From Owenia fusiformis (Eukaryota > Annelida > Polychaeta > Sabellida > Oweniidae), in assembly GCA_903813345.2 (NCBI GenBank), contig CAIIXF020000006.1, positions 17,490,348 through 17,554,347 on the forward strand: a DNA stretch of 64,000 bases, read 5' to 3'. The notes below the pieces were generated by a model that was not told the DNA's origin, searched no databases, and saw only the letters and a list, made by a program, of their open reading frames with translations. Position numbers and translations under genes: made by a program. Positions 48,601-58,400 of the stretch are shown here, piece by piece (position 1 is the stretch's first letter; each line of letters opens with the position of its first letter).

Positions 48601-49211
48601 AGTACAATGAAACTCCTTGGATACATTGAGTACAATGAAACTCCTTGGATACAATGAGTTCAATGAAACTCCCTGGATATAATGAGTACAATGAAACTCC
48701 TTGGATACAATGAGTACAATGAACCTCCTTGGATACAATGAGTACAATGAAAGTCCTTGGATACAATGAGCACAATGAAGCTCCTTGGATACAGTATATC
48801 CAAGGAGTACAAGTACAGTGGAACTCTTTAGGTTTTACAGTAAAACTCACGAGTGCTTGTGTAGTTGTAAAACTCCTCAATTCAAGTATATATTTTAAAT
48901 AAAACAAAACTGAATGCAAATGAATAAACATTTGAGCACATTTCAATCTAATTTGACCAGCCTGAGACCCAACTGTAATTTGATTGAAAAAGTTGATTGA
49001 ATCATGACAATATTTCTTTTAGTAAAATATGCCAAAATGAATAACACAAAACGTTTCCTAATGAACATTTGCTCAAATGTTTCAATTATTTTATGAGAGG
49101 AGCACATTTATCAATTAGGAAAATATGATTAATTTATCATACACGTTATATGTATTATGTTCTTACTTTCAGTTGGTGAATAAAGTAGGGGAACCACAAG
49201 GAATGGTATAG
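45694..49211 (+). CDS. GOLT1B: GOLT1/GOT1 vesicle transport protein, 5 exons
   Basis: Small four-helix Golgi/ER membrane protein of the GOT1 family, needed for ER-Golgi and endosome-Golgi vesicle traffic. Exons: 45694-45718, 46076-46167, 46561-46739, 48248-48329, 49173-49211. Junctions are GT-AG with consistent phases, and the total of 417 nt (138 residues) equals the usual length. Conserved blocks are clear: KIGVGLAGFGV, GLAFVIGLERTFRFF, KATGFFFGG, IGWPLIGM, RRVPVLGSLLNLPGI and a VNKVGEPQGMV end. Two adjacent ATGs (45694, 45697) could start translation; the first gives the usual length. At the exon 3-4 junction AG|T gives Ser where vertebrates have Arg in FRGFFP. Intron 3 carries two abutting mobile elements and intron 4 a minisatellite. 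The GOLT1A/GOLT1B split may not apply in invertebrates. Confidence 0.95.
46782..46918. mobile_element. 137-bp MITE with CAGTAAAACCTG ends
   Basis: CAGTGAAACCTG (right end, inverted) matches the left end, and TA flanks both sides. Internal GTGTTCACATT and GGTGTTCAGATTAGAG motifs recur in other invertebrate pogo-type MITEs. Its right TA is the left TA of the element at 46921. Confidence 0.7.
46921..47818. mobile_element. Long-TIR foldback element, best copy (898 bp)
   Basis: Arms of about 240 bp, inverted and similar throughout. They start CACTCCCCTCCATAAG and end AAAATTGATGATAAATTTGA / TGAATTTTTGAAAATCG. TA duplications are at 46919-46920 and 47819-47820. The interior frame at 47052-47327 shows no transposase motif. 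Two further copies lie in the SORD gene. Confidence 0.9.
48480..48800. repeat. 28-bp minisatellite, about 11 copies
   Basis: Units read GAGTACAATGAAACTCCTTG then GATACAAT. It lies in GOLT1 intron 4. Because 28 bp is not a multiple of three, the open minus-strand frame across it repeats every 84 bp and is not evidence of a gene. Confidence 0.9.
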
Positions 49212-49606
49212 GAATTTATCTCATTGACATTTGGTGCAAGTTTTATTTTAAAGATCCCATGGTAGTCACGTCTGGATTGTACATCGTACCAAGATAAGCC
49301 ATGTTAAAAACACTTGGCTGAACCAAATTAATGAAATTATCCAAATGAAAATTAAATTGCACTCAGTTGAGAGTTGGGAAAATTATGAATATTTTGGAAT
49401 TATCCATAGTCCAAAATCCTCAAAAGTTACCAGTATGGTATATTGACAAATTCACGTTTTACCAGTTAGAGACTTGAATATCATGTGAGGCTTATATAAG
49501 AAACAAATGACATGTACATTTCCATCATGGCTTCATGTGACCACTAGAGGTTGAAAAGGGGCAATTTTTCTAATGGAGGTTACTGTATGACATCTTATTA
49601 AAGTGT

Positions 49607-49612
49607 AATAAA
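49607..49612 (+). terminator. Candidate polyadenylation signal of GOLT1
   Basis: AATAAA about 400 bases after the stop codon. Other AT-rich candidates exist further on, so the true end is uncertain. Confidence 0.3.
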
Positions 49613-52360
49613 CCGTGTACTGTAACCTGGGCTATTTTTGCACTATTTAATTTTGTGAATTTTTTATGATATAGACTTCTTGACAAAATTTCAATTTTGT
49701 GAATATCAAAGCAACAGAGCAAAAATTTAATATTCATTTCAAATCTTCCCACGAATTTGACACAAAAGGTGATAGAATCACAACCAAAATGTTGCATAGA
49801 AAAAATAAATGTTAAGCTCAATGTACTAAAGGAAGATTCATATAGGCATATTATGTCTAAAATGCCAATTTGCCAAATAAAACAAGTGCAAAATTTAAAC
49901 TGGTTAAATTACTCGTACTATGTACCTCTATGTTTTTGGACCCTTTTATACTAGATAGAGCCCCACCTTGGAACTTGGGTTTTGGTTTTATATCTTAACT
50001 TCAAATGAGGCCACTGGGATCTCTAGCTTGAAATTATGAAAGATGACTGTAATCTGTTTATTTACATAGCTGCTTGTTTTGGTTCATGTTTCTTTTTGAT
50101 ATTGTTACAATTCACAATCATTCACTATACAAGACACAATATATTACAACAAAAATGTGGAAAGCTGTAAAAATAAAAAAGATTTACAGTCTTAAATATT
50201 TGAATTGTCACAGTCTGCCTAGACTCCAGATTATTTTTGAAAACAAAATGGGGCCTTGTAAATATCTTACTGATGTAAAACCTCGTTTTACAATGTAAAT
50301 AGCTTTCTTTCTAGCTGACCAGAATTACTTCAAAATTAATATTCTTTGCTCATATTTTTTAAATAAAACTCCAGTAATTCACATAAATGAATTTCCAAGA
50401 CTTTGTAATATGAAAATAAATATGAATGTTTCTATTTTTACATAAACTGTTTCAATTTGGTCATTTGATTGCTTATTTTTTAAATTCAAAGTACTCACAA
50501 ACATTTAAAATTTTACTTTAGTTCTTGGCTGGAATATGTTACGGAGGAAAGCTCTGATGTGTAAATTGTACAAAAATGATGTTCTCTTCGGCAGTAGGCC
50601 TATTACAAATCATAAAAAATGAGAAATCGATAAAGATTTTTTTGAAATGTGCCAACATGAAATAAAATGAATGAAAATGAACTCATATAGTTAGGCCTAT
50701 TTTTTATTGATGCTCAATATTACTCTAGCACTGGGGGATCCAGAGGGGAGATGGCCAAAGATAGGGCCTCAATTAGTGGGCGATTTTGGGCATTACTTGG
50801 CCTTTGTGGGCCTTATTTTTTAATTTATGCCAAATTTTAAAAATGTGCCTTTTCCCACATGTCCCAAAACATTTTTAGCTATTATAATTTTGTTTATTGT
50901 GCTATAATTTTCAATTTATACATCTGGCCTTGGCTTTATGGATATTAGTGAATTAAGGGTGCTGTTTTATCTTATAAGAGCAATCACTTTATATTTCATT
51001 GTATTGCATGGCTTTATTCTCAGAATTGTATTATAGAAAATATAATTATCTTGTCATACTGCATGAAAGATTTATCATTAACAGAAATAAGAAAAATATT
51101 TCCATATCAGCTCATTTGATGTGTCGCTAACTTCCCACCTAAGGAGGGATGATTGCGCTGAATGAATCGCTCAGAGTATAGGAGAAATACTAGAATAAAA
51201 ATCTGTCTATTGTCTTGCAATTTAAAGTAAATAAATAATACCATTTTTGTATAAATGTTTTTCATTAATGTATAAAAGCTAAAGAGTAAAATTATCCATC
51301 TTTCAATAATTAAGCCCACAATTATTTATCTATTCAGGCATTAAGTGGATTATTTTGTTGCATCTTAGATGGAGCCCCCAGCATGAGTGCCCCCTATTGG
51401 AAAGGAAGTGCACTAACACCATATATACAGAAGAGTGATTTGGCAGTCTGTGCATTCGTAATATAAAGTATACATTTTACTGTAACCTAAATGTAAATAC
51501 TTATTGTCAAATATACAAATATATGATGCAGAATAAATGCTGCAAAATTATATTGCAAAAATGAATATTTATTTCTTCTTTTCTTTTGGGAAACGATTCA
51601 TACAAATTTGAGATACCACTGTCAATAGATGACAATACTAATTACAGGCTAAGTGGGGGGCACCTGAAGAGGCTGATTGATGAACTGAATATGCAGTGGG
51701 TGGGTGGAAGGGGAATGTGTACTCAGTAAAATTGAGAAACAGGAAGGTCTTTTCTTGATGAATGTCAACGCTTTATTTTTCCATATCTTTTTTATATAAG
51801 AATTATGTTTTGTGAGTTTTTTGTCAAGCAGAGCCAAGAGATCATTTTAACTTGATACAGGAATATTAAACAGTTAAAGGTCATTGTGCCCATGTCAATC
51901 TGCGCTCCTACTAGGCACGCAGTTTGAAACTGACAAACTGCGCGCATATTTCAAAATAGAAGACGGGGAGGACGCGACTCCCAAAAAGAGCCAAAATACG
52001 AAATACAAGGTTAGTCTCGTTCTTAAGATAGTAAGATAGTACTTCGTCTCGTTCCAATACAAAATTTCTCGAACAGAATATATCCTGTGTTGCACTTCAA
52101 ATCATTCAATAACTCATAGTACAGTACACTAACTTATCAGCAGCACTTGTAACCAAAGCAAGTCCGGTATTCAGTAGGAAAATGAAATGGACAATAAATT
52201 TTATTCCAAATAATTACATGCTTGATGAACAAATACTCCAAAGGAATAAAACAACAATGTTTGCAGTACAAGAACTTTGTAGTGGACTCATGATTCAAAA
52301 CAAAATAATTTCTGCCGGAATATGATTTTATTTTTCCTTTGGTAATATATACGATAATAA
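49613..52360. other. Spacer between GOLT1 and the tRNA array
   Basis: AT-rich sequence with no recognised gene, repeat array or transposon ends. All open frames are short (at most about 83 codons) and lack motifs. Confidence 0.5.
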
Positions 52361-52504
52361 ACCACCAGTGCTTCGTAGATGCGCAAAATCGGCACTGTTT
52401 TAAAAACTATAAAAATGCATATTTTACGATTTTCATTTACTAAATTAATTTTCAATCACACGTATGAAAACCTCATACTTTGGTTATCCAAGATGATGAA
52501 AACG

Positions 52505-52582
52505 TACCCTGCGTGCAGAGTCTAGTTATACTACAGACGAAGCTCTCTTTTAAGAAGTGAAGTCAAACGAATGCAAAGGGTA
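52505..52582. mobile_element. 78-bp mini-element inserted in the array
   Basis: TACCC to GGGTA, flanked by ATGAAAACG (52496-52504) and ATGAAAACT (52583-52591), 8 of 9 identical. Sister array units show the uninterrupted site (ATGAAAACGCGAGAGG), which confirms insertion. It is the inverse of the copy at 5315-5389. Confidence 0.8.
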
Positions 52583-52857
52583 ATGAAAACTTGGGAGGAC
52601 ACACGACCCGGGACTCACGATCGGTCTTCGTCACTGGTGCACAGCATGATGCTCTAATTGGAGTTACATGTACCTGTCCGAAGTGGTAGACAAAACTCGA
52701 CCATGACCATGATAATACAAACGTTAGTAGTTGTTACGTCTTTATAACAAATGGATGAACTTATATCGGAGGAACTTTGTTTTCATTATTTTCACCAAGA
52801 AATGGAGTCGATTTGTACCCAACTCATTTAGAGTATCTTCGGTAATTGTGATAAAAG

Positions 52858-52902
52858 ATTCGCGCTGGCCGGGAATCGAGCCCGGACCGCCAAGATCGAA
52901 GT
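52858..52902 (-). pseudogene. 3'-half tRNA relic repeated in each array unit
   Basis: A T arm (CCGGGCTCGATTCCCGG) and acceptor 3' strand with a following T run, but no matching 5' half. Copies also lie near 53663, 54076, 54604 and 54840. The B-box is intact. The acceptor end CCAGCGC suggests origin from a tRNA-Gly-like gene. Confidence 0.75.
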
Positions 52903-52948
52903 TAAATTTTATCCAAATCATTTCGACTATCTTTGGTATAAAAAGAGT

Positions 52949-53019
52949 TGCACTGGCCGGGAATCGAACCCGGGCCGCCCGCGTGGCAGGCGAGCATTCT
53001 ACCACTGAACCACCAGTGC
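52949..53019 (-). tRNA. tRNA-Gly(GCC)
   Basis: 71-nt cloverleaf. A seven-pair acceptor (GCACTGG with CCAGTGC), anticodon loop CTGCCAC with anticodon GCC, T arm CCGGG-TTCGATT-CCCGG and discriminator A. A-box and B-box promoters are intact. A run of five T follows the 3' end on the coding strand as a pol III terminator. A TTTTTATA-type block lies upstream. Likely functional. Confidence 0.95.
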
Positions 53020-53753
53020 TTCGTAAATATGCAAAATCGGCACTATTTTAGATAGTATAAAAATGCATATTTTACGATTTTCATTTACTAAATTAATTTT
53101 CAATCACACGTATGAAAACTTCATACTTTGGTTATCCAAGATGATGAAAACGCGAGAGGACACACGACCCGGGACACACGATCGGTCTTCGTCACTTGTG
53201 CACAGCATGATGCTCTAATTGGAGTTACACGTACCTGTCCGAAGTGGTAGACAAAACTCGTCCGATGTAACCCCCGGGGATGTGACCCAAGTAAAATCTG
53301 GTCTAATGTTCGAGAGGTTGAGCAGAAGAGTCTACGTATCACTTATCACCTTATCACCTTCAATGGGCAATTTTATAAACTAGATATTTATTTAAAATAA
53401 ATGTATTGACGACATTATGGTACTTTTATCTTGCTTTATGCTATGGAGTCCCAATCCTTTGAATTTCGCACGTCATTGATCTCCACCTGATTATACCACG
53501 GATCCAAAGACCATGATAATTCAAACGTTAGTAGTTGTTACGTCTTTATAACAAATGGATGAACCTATATCGGAGGAACTTTGTTTTCATTATTTTCACC
53601 AAGAAATGGAGTAGATTTGTACCCAACTCATTTAGAGTATCTTCGGTAATTGTGATAAAAGATTCGCGCTGGCCGGGCATCGAGCCCGGACCGCCAAGAT
53701 CGAAGTTGAATTTTATCCAAATCATTTCGACTATCTTTGGTAATAAAAAAGAT

Positions 53754-53824
53754 TGCACTGGCCGGGAATCGAACCCGGGCCGCCCGCGTGGCAGGCGAGC
53801 ATTCTACCACTGAACCACCAGTGC
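53754..53824 (-). tRNA. tRNA-Gly(GCC)
   Basis: Identical in sequence to the copy at 52949-53019 and followed by a six-T terminator (its downstream flank differs slightly: GATTGC in place of GAGTTGC on the plus strand). All arms pair. Likely functional. Confidence 0.95.
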
Positions 53825-54168
53825 TTCGTTAATGCTCAAAATCGGCACCGTTTTAAAAACTATAAAAATGCATATTTTACGATTTTCATTTACTAAATTA
53901 ATTTTCAATTATGGTTATCCAAGATGATGAAAACGCGAGAGGACACACGACCCAGGACACACGATCGGTCTTGGATGAACCTATATCGGAAGAACTTTGT
54001 TTTCATTTTTTCACCAAGAAATGGAGTCGATTTGTACCCAACTCATTTAGAGTATCTTCGGTAATTGTGATAAAAGATTCGCGTTGGCCGGGAATCGAGC
54101 CCGGACCGCCAAGATCGAAGTTGAATTTTATCCAAATCATTTCGACAATCTTTGGTATAAAAAAGAGT

Positions 54169-54204
54169 TGCACTGGCCGGGAATCGAACCCGGGCCGCCA
54201 GTGC
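54169..54204 (-). pseudogene. Deleted tRNA-Gly(GCC)
   Basis: Only 36 nt remain. The acceptor ends and T arm are intact, but a 35-nt deletion between short CCGCC/CCACC repeats removed the D arm and anticodon arm. Not functional as a tRNA. Confidence 0.9.
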
Positions 54205-54696
54205 TTCGTAACTACGCAAAATCGGCACTGTTTTAAAAAGTATAAAAATGCATATTTTTTCGATTTTCATTTACTAAATTAATTTTCAATCACACGTATG
54301 AAAACTTCATACTTTGGTTATCCAAGATGATGAAAACGCGAGAGGACACACGACCCGGGACACACGATCGGTCTTCGTCACTTGTGCACAGCATGATGCT
54401 CTAATTGGAGTTACACGTACCTGTCCGAAGTGCCTGACAAAACTCGACCATGACCATGATAATACAAACGTTAGTAGTTGTTACGTCTTTATAACAAATG
54501 GATGAACTTATATCGGAGGAACTTTGTTTTCATTATTTCCACCAAGAAATGGAGTCGATTTGTACCCAACTCATTTAGAGTATCTTCGGTAATTGTGATA
54601 AAAGATTCGCGCTGGCCGGGAATCGAGCCTGGACCGCCAAGATCGAAGTTGAATTTTATCCAAATCATTTCGATTATCTTTGGTATAAAAAAGAGT

Positions 54697-54747
54697 TGCA
54701 CTGGCCAGGTCGAACACGGGCCGCCCGCGTGGCAGGCGAGCATTCTA
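54697..54747 (-). pseudogene. Truncated and mutated tRNA-Gly(GCC)
   Basis: The 3' part and anticodon arm persist (anticodon GCC). The T arm has a deletion and the 5' part is replaced by array sequence starting TTCGGAGGAAC. Not functional. Confidence 0.9.
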
Positions 54748-54931
54748 TTCGGAGGAACTTTGTTTTCATTATTTTCACCAAGAAATGGAGTCGATTTGTA
54801 CCAAACTCATTTAGAGTATCTTCGGTAATTGTGATAAAAGATTCGCGCTGGCCGGGAATCGAGCCTGGACCGCCAAGATCGAAGTTGAATTTTATCCAAA
54901 TCATTTCGATTATCTTTGGTATAAAAAGAGT

Positions 54932-55002
54932 TGCACTGGCCGGGAATCGAACCCGGGCCGCCCGCGTGGCAGGCGAGCATTCTACCACTGAACCACCAGT
55001 GC
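54932..55002 (-). tRNA. tRNA-Gly(GCC)
   Basis: Third intact copy, same 71-nt sequence, five-T terminator. It is the intact copy nearest to the insertion containing the retrotransposon. Confidence 0.95.
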
Positions 55003-55254
55003 TTCGTAGATACGCAAAATCGGCACTGTTTTAAAAACTATAAAAATGCACATTTTACGATTTTCATTTACTAAATTAATTTTCAATCACACGTATGAAA
55101 ACTTCACCGCGCCAATCAGTGTTCGTCGGCCAAATTATATGGTCATTCCTTCTGACGTCATCGTTGAGCCCGGAATTGACCAATGACATGCGCATATTTA
55201 CTTAGAACACATTTGGCGTATGTTTCTACAAGCTCGCTGATTGGTGGAAGGTTG

Positions 55255-55408
55255 TGTCATAATATGTAGTCTTAACAATTATGTAAGCATTCATCAGACT
55301 GTACCATGTGCTTTTGTTGTTATGATAATTATGTACAAGGTCACGTGACCAAATATGATGCAACAATAAATCGAGACTTAGAAGTCACTGATCTATGAGT
55401 TCAGTTCA
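55255..55408 (+). repeat. 5' LTR (154 bp)
   Basis: Starts TGTCATAATATG and ends GAGTTCAGTTCA (TG...CA). Identical base for base to the 3' LTR. Contains GGTCACGTGACC, a palindrome holding an E-box (CACGTG), and AATAAA near its end. Confidence 0.95.
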
Positions 55409-55426
55409 TGGTGTCAGATGTGGGAT
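55409..55426 (+). promoter_or_regulatory. Primer binding site, tRNA-Leu type
   Basis: TGGTGTCAGATGTGGGAT directly follows the 5' LTR. It is complementary to the 3' end of animal tRNA-Leu (…CCCACTTCTGACACCA) with one mismatch, as judged from memory of that tRNA. Confidence 0.75.
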
Positions 55427-55477
55427 TGAAATTTGGAATTTCATAGTTAAAATAATAGCTTGGAGTTATTATACAAT

Positions 55478-58400
55478 ATGGCCTACAAACTAGAACCACC
55501 AGAGATCTTCGACGTGACCAAGCCGAGAGAGTGGCGACACTGGAAGGCACGTTTCACGAGGTTTAAGTCTGCTGCAAATTTGACGGGTCAAGATGGCGGT
55601 CAAAATGAAGGCGATGTTCGAGATGATACAAATGTCATTGACACGCTAATATACTGTATGGGAAGTAATGCAGAGACTATTTACAAGACATTCGTATATG
55701 CGGAGGGTGAAAACAAGAAGTCGTATGAAACAATTATGGATAAATTCGACCATTATTTTATGCCCAAAGTTAACCTGATCGAGGAACAGAAGACATTTCG
55801 TTCCATGGTTCAGAAATCAGGTGAGACTTGCGATAGCTTATTACGTCGTTTATATGATCATGGGGACGTTTGCGAGTTTGAAAATACAAAGAGGGAAATC
55901 ATGCATCAATTTATAAATGGGATGTTGAACTCTGATCTAGCTGAGAAAGTCAAAATTATGGACTATAAAAAGCTGACACTTGCGAAAGTTATCGAAATGG
56001 CGCGAATAAGGGAGCATGTCGCACTCGTGCATACACAATTGGAAACCCCGCATGTCGATGACGTCACCAGGAGGGGTCGTGTCAAGTCAAAGAAGGACTA
56101 TAGCAGTAAGTTTAAGTGTACTAAATGTGGACTATCTCATAAGAAGAGAGAGTGTCCTGCATATGGCAAAAACTGTCTAAAATGTGGATTAATGAATCAC
56201 TTCAAACGCTGCTGCAAGACAATTGATATAAAACATGACAAAAAGAAATTGCATGAAGTTGAACATGTCCATGATGATTATGGATCTGATGATACTGACT
56301 GTTTGTTCCTGAGTGACTTGATCACAGATACACAATCATGTGATACATCTACATTTATACAATCGTTTGATCCAGCTATACAAGTGTGCGATCCAAATAC
56401 ACAGTCGTGTGATCCAGCTAATCATTCATGTGATCCTGTTACTATGATATGTGATTGTGATGATGTTATATGTCACAATGATAGTTCACCACCACCTGAT
56501 ATTATATATGATATTGATAACATGCAACAGGATACCTGTGTAGATAATGATATGTGTGATATTGATGAAGTACATGAAGTGGTCGAAGAACCACCATGGT
56601 TGATTAATCTAAATATAAATGGTGAAAACATGTGTTTTAAAATTGATAGTGGTGCTGATGCTTCGGTTATTTCTGTAGATGCATACAAAAGAATGAAAAT
56701 TAACCGTCCAGTGCTAAGTAAACCTACTGCAAAATTTCAGAGCCCTGGGGGTAAAGTTAAGTGCATAGGAGCATTTGTTGCTAGGGTTGTATTCAATGGT
56801 AGTAAAGTGTACAAAACAACAATTCATGTAGTTGATAGCTCAAATTCAGCTAATTTGTTATCCAGGGGGGCTGCTACAAGTATGGGTCTCATGAAACGTT
56901 TGAATAACCTGGATATCAAAGATCCTAGCATGTATGGGGAAATTGGGGATGTAAAATGTAATCCTGTTTCCATTACATTGAAACCTAATGCACAGCCGTA
57001 TAGTATTTCTGCACCAAGACGTGTAAGTTTACCTTTAATGCCTAAGGTCAAGGCTAAGTTGAATAAATTGTGTGAACAAGGTGTCATAACACCAGTAACA
57101 GAGCCTGTTGATTGGTGTGCTCCTATTGTATGTGCAGAAAAGAAAAATGATTCTGAGCCTAGAATATGTGTTGACTTGAGAAAACTTAATGCTAGCATAA
57201 AAAGAGAAAAGTTTGTTCTTCCAACTACTGATGATCTTGTGCATAAACTTAAAAGATCTACCGTATTCTCTACATTAGATGCTTCAAGTAGTTTTCATGG
57301 TTTGCGGCTCGATGAGAATAGTTCGAAACTCACAACTTTTATTACACCATTCGGGCGGTATAGATACTTACGCATGCCGTTTGGGTTGAATTTTGCGAGT
57401 GAGAAATATCAAAGTGTAATGATGGATATATTTAAAAATCATGCCGGTGTAGAAATCATAATCGATGACATGATAGTTCACGGAAAAGATAAAGAAGAGC
57501 ATGATACGCGATTAGCTGCGGTTTTAGCTACTATAAAAGAATATGGTATAAAACTCAATCAGCGTAAATGCAAGTTCGCTCAAAAGGAAGTTATATTTTT
57601 CGGGCTAAAAATTTCAGCGAATGGGATAAGTCCTACCGAAGATAAGGTACGCGCAATATGTAAAATTAACCGACCGGAAGATAAATCAGCTATTAGACGC
57701 TTCTTAGGAATGGTAAACTATTTAGGTAAGTTTGTTCCTAATATGTCTACTGTCGCTGCACCGCTGCATGTTTTATTGCGGAAAGATACCGTATTCACTT
57801 GGGATAGTGCACAGCCAGCTGCTTTTGACAAAATTAAGCAACTTATAAGTAAAGCGCCAGTCTTAGCCTTTTATGATGTTGAAAAACCAACTATTGTTTG
57901 TGCCGATAGTAGTTCTTTTGGACTGGGTGCTTGTTTATTTCAACGTCACGGTCCGGATGATGTTCGACCTGTTTGTTATGCGTCCCGCACTTTGAGTGTT
58001 GCTGAAAAGAAATATGCGATGATAGAAAAGGAATGCCTAGCATCGGTATGGGCATCCGAGAGATTCAGTCGGTATTTGATTGGTTTGGATGAATATGAAT
58101 TGATCAGTGATCATCGTCCATTGATTCCGCTAATAAATACAAAAGATATAGATCAAACACCGATTCGTTGTCAAAGATTGCTAATGAGACTAATGCGATT
58201 TAACCCGAAAGCAAGATATGTACCTAGCAAGGATCCAGAAATGGTTATTGCGGATTGTCTTAGTCGCGCTCCGTTGCCAGATTGCGAGGAGAAATGTGAA
58301 ATAGAGTCTCAACAAGAAGTTGAAAGATATTTATGTCATGTTGAAGACAATAGACCGATTGCGGATTATTTGATAAACCAGATAAAGACTGTTACTTCTA

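Larger units (their letters stand above)
52363..55106. repeat. tRNA-Gly tandem array (left block)
   Basis: Irregular tandem copies of a unit, complete copies about 800 bp. Each unit has, in plus order: a TTCATACTTTGGTTATCCAA segment, the ACGATCGGTCTTCGTCACT segment, an AACTTTGTTTTCATTATTTC segment, a 3'-half tRNA relic, a tRNA-Gly gene or remnant, and an AT-rich upstream block with TATAAAAATGCATATTTT. The first unit begins with only the 5' end of a tRNA at about 52363. Translated frames in the array (RPGIEPGPPRS and similar) are only the tRNA arm read as protein. Confidence 0.9.

Noticed and set aside
48326-48946. 206-codon minus-strand frame with repeated FIVLIVSKEF motifs
   Set aside because: Produced by the 28-bp minisatellite; the repeat period of 84 bp keeps the frame open by chance.
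49211-52360. Possible further genes after GOLT1
   Set aside because: Only short frames with no motifs and no paired splice sites that build a longer product.
52731-55034. Several frames of 60-120 codons, some similar to each other, in the tRNA array
   Set aside because: The shared protein-like motif (RPGIEPGPPRS) is the tRNA T arm and acceptor read as codons; frames break between units.
56824-57244. Minus-strand frames inside gag-pol
   Set aside because: Shadows of the intact retrotransposon frame; no independent motif.
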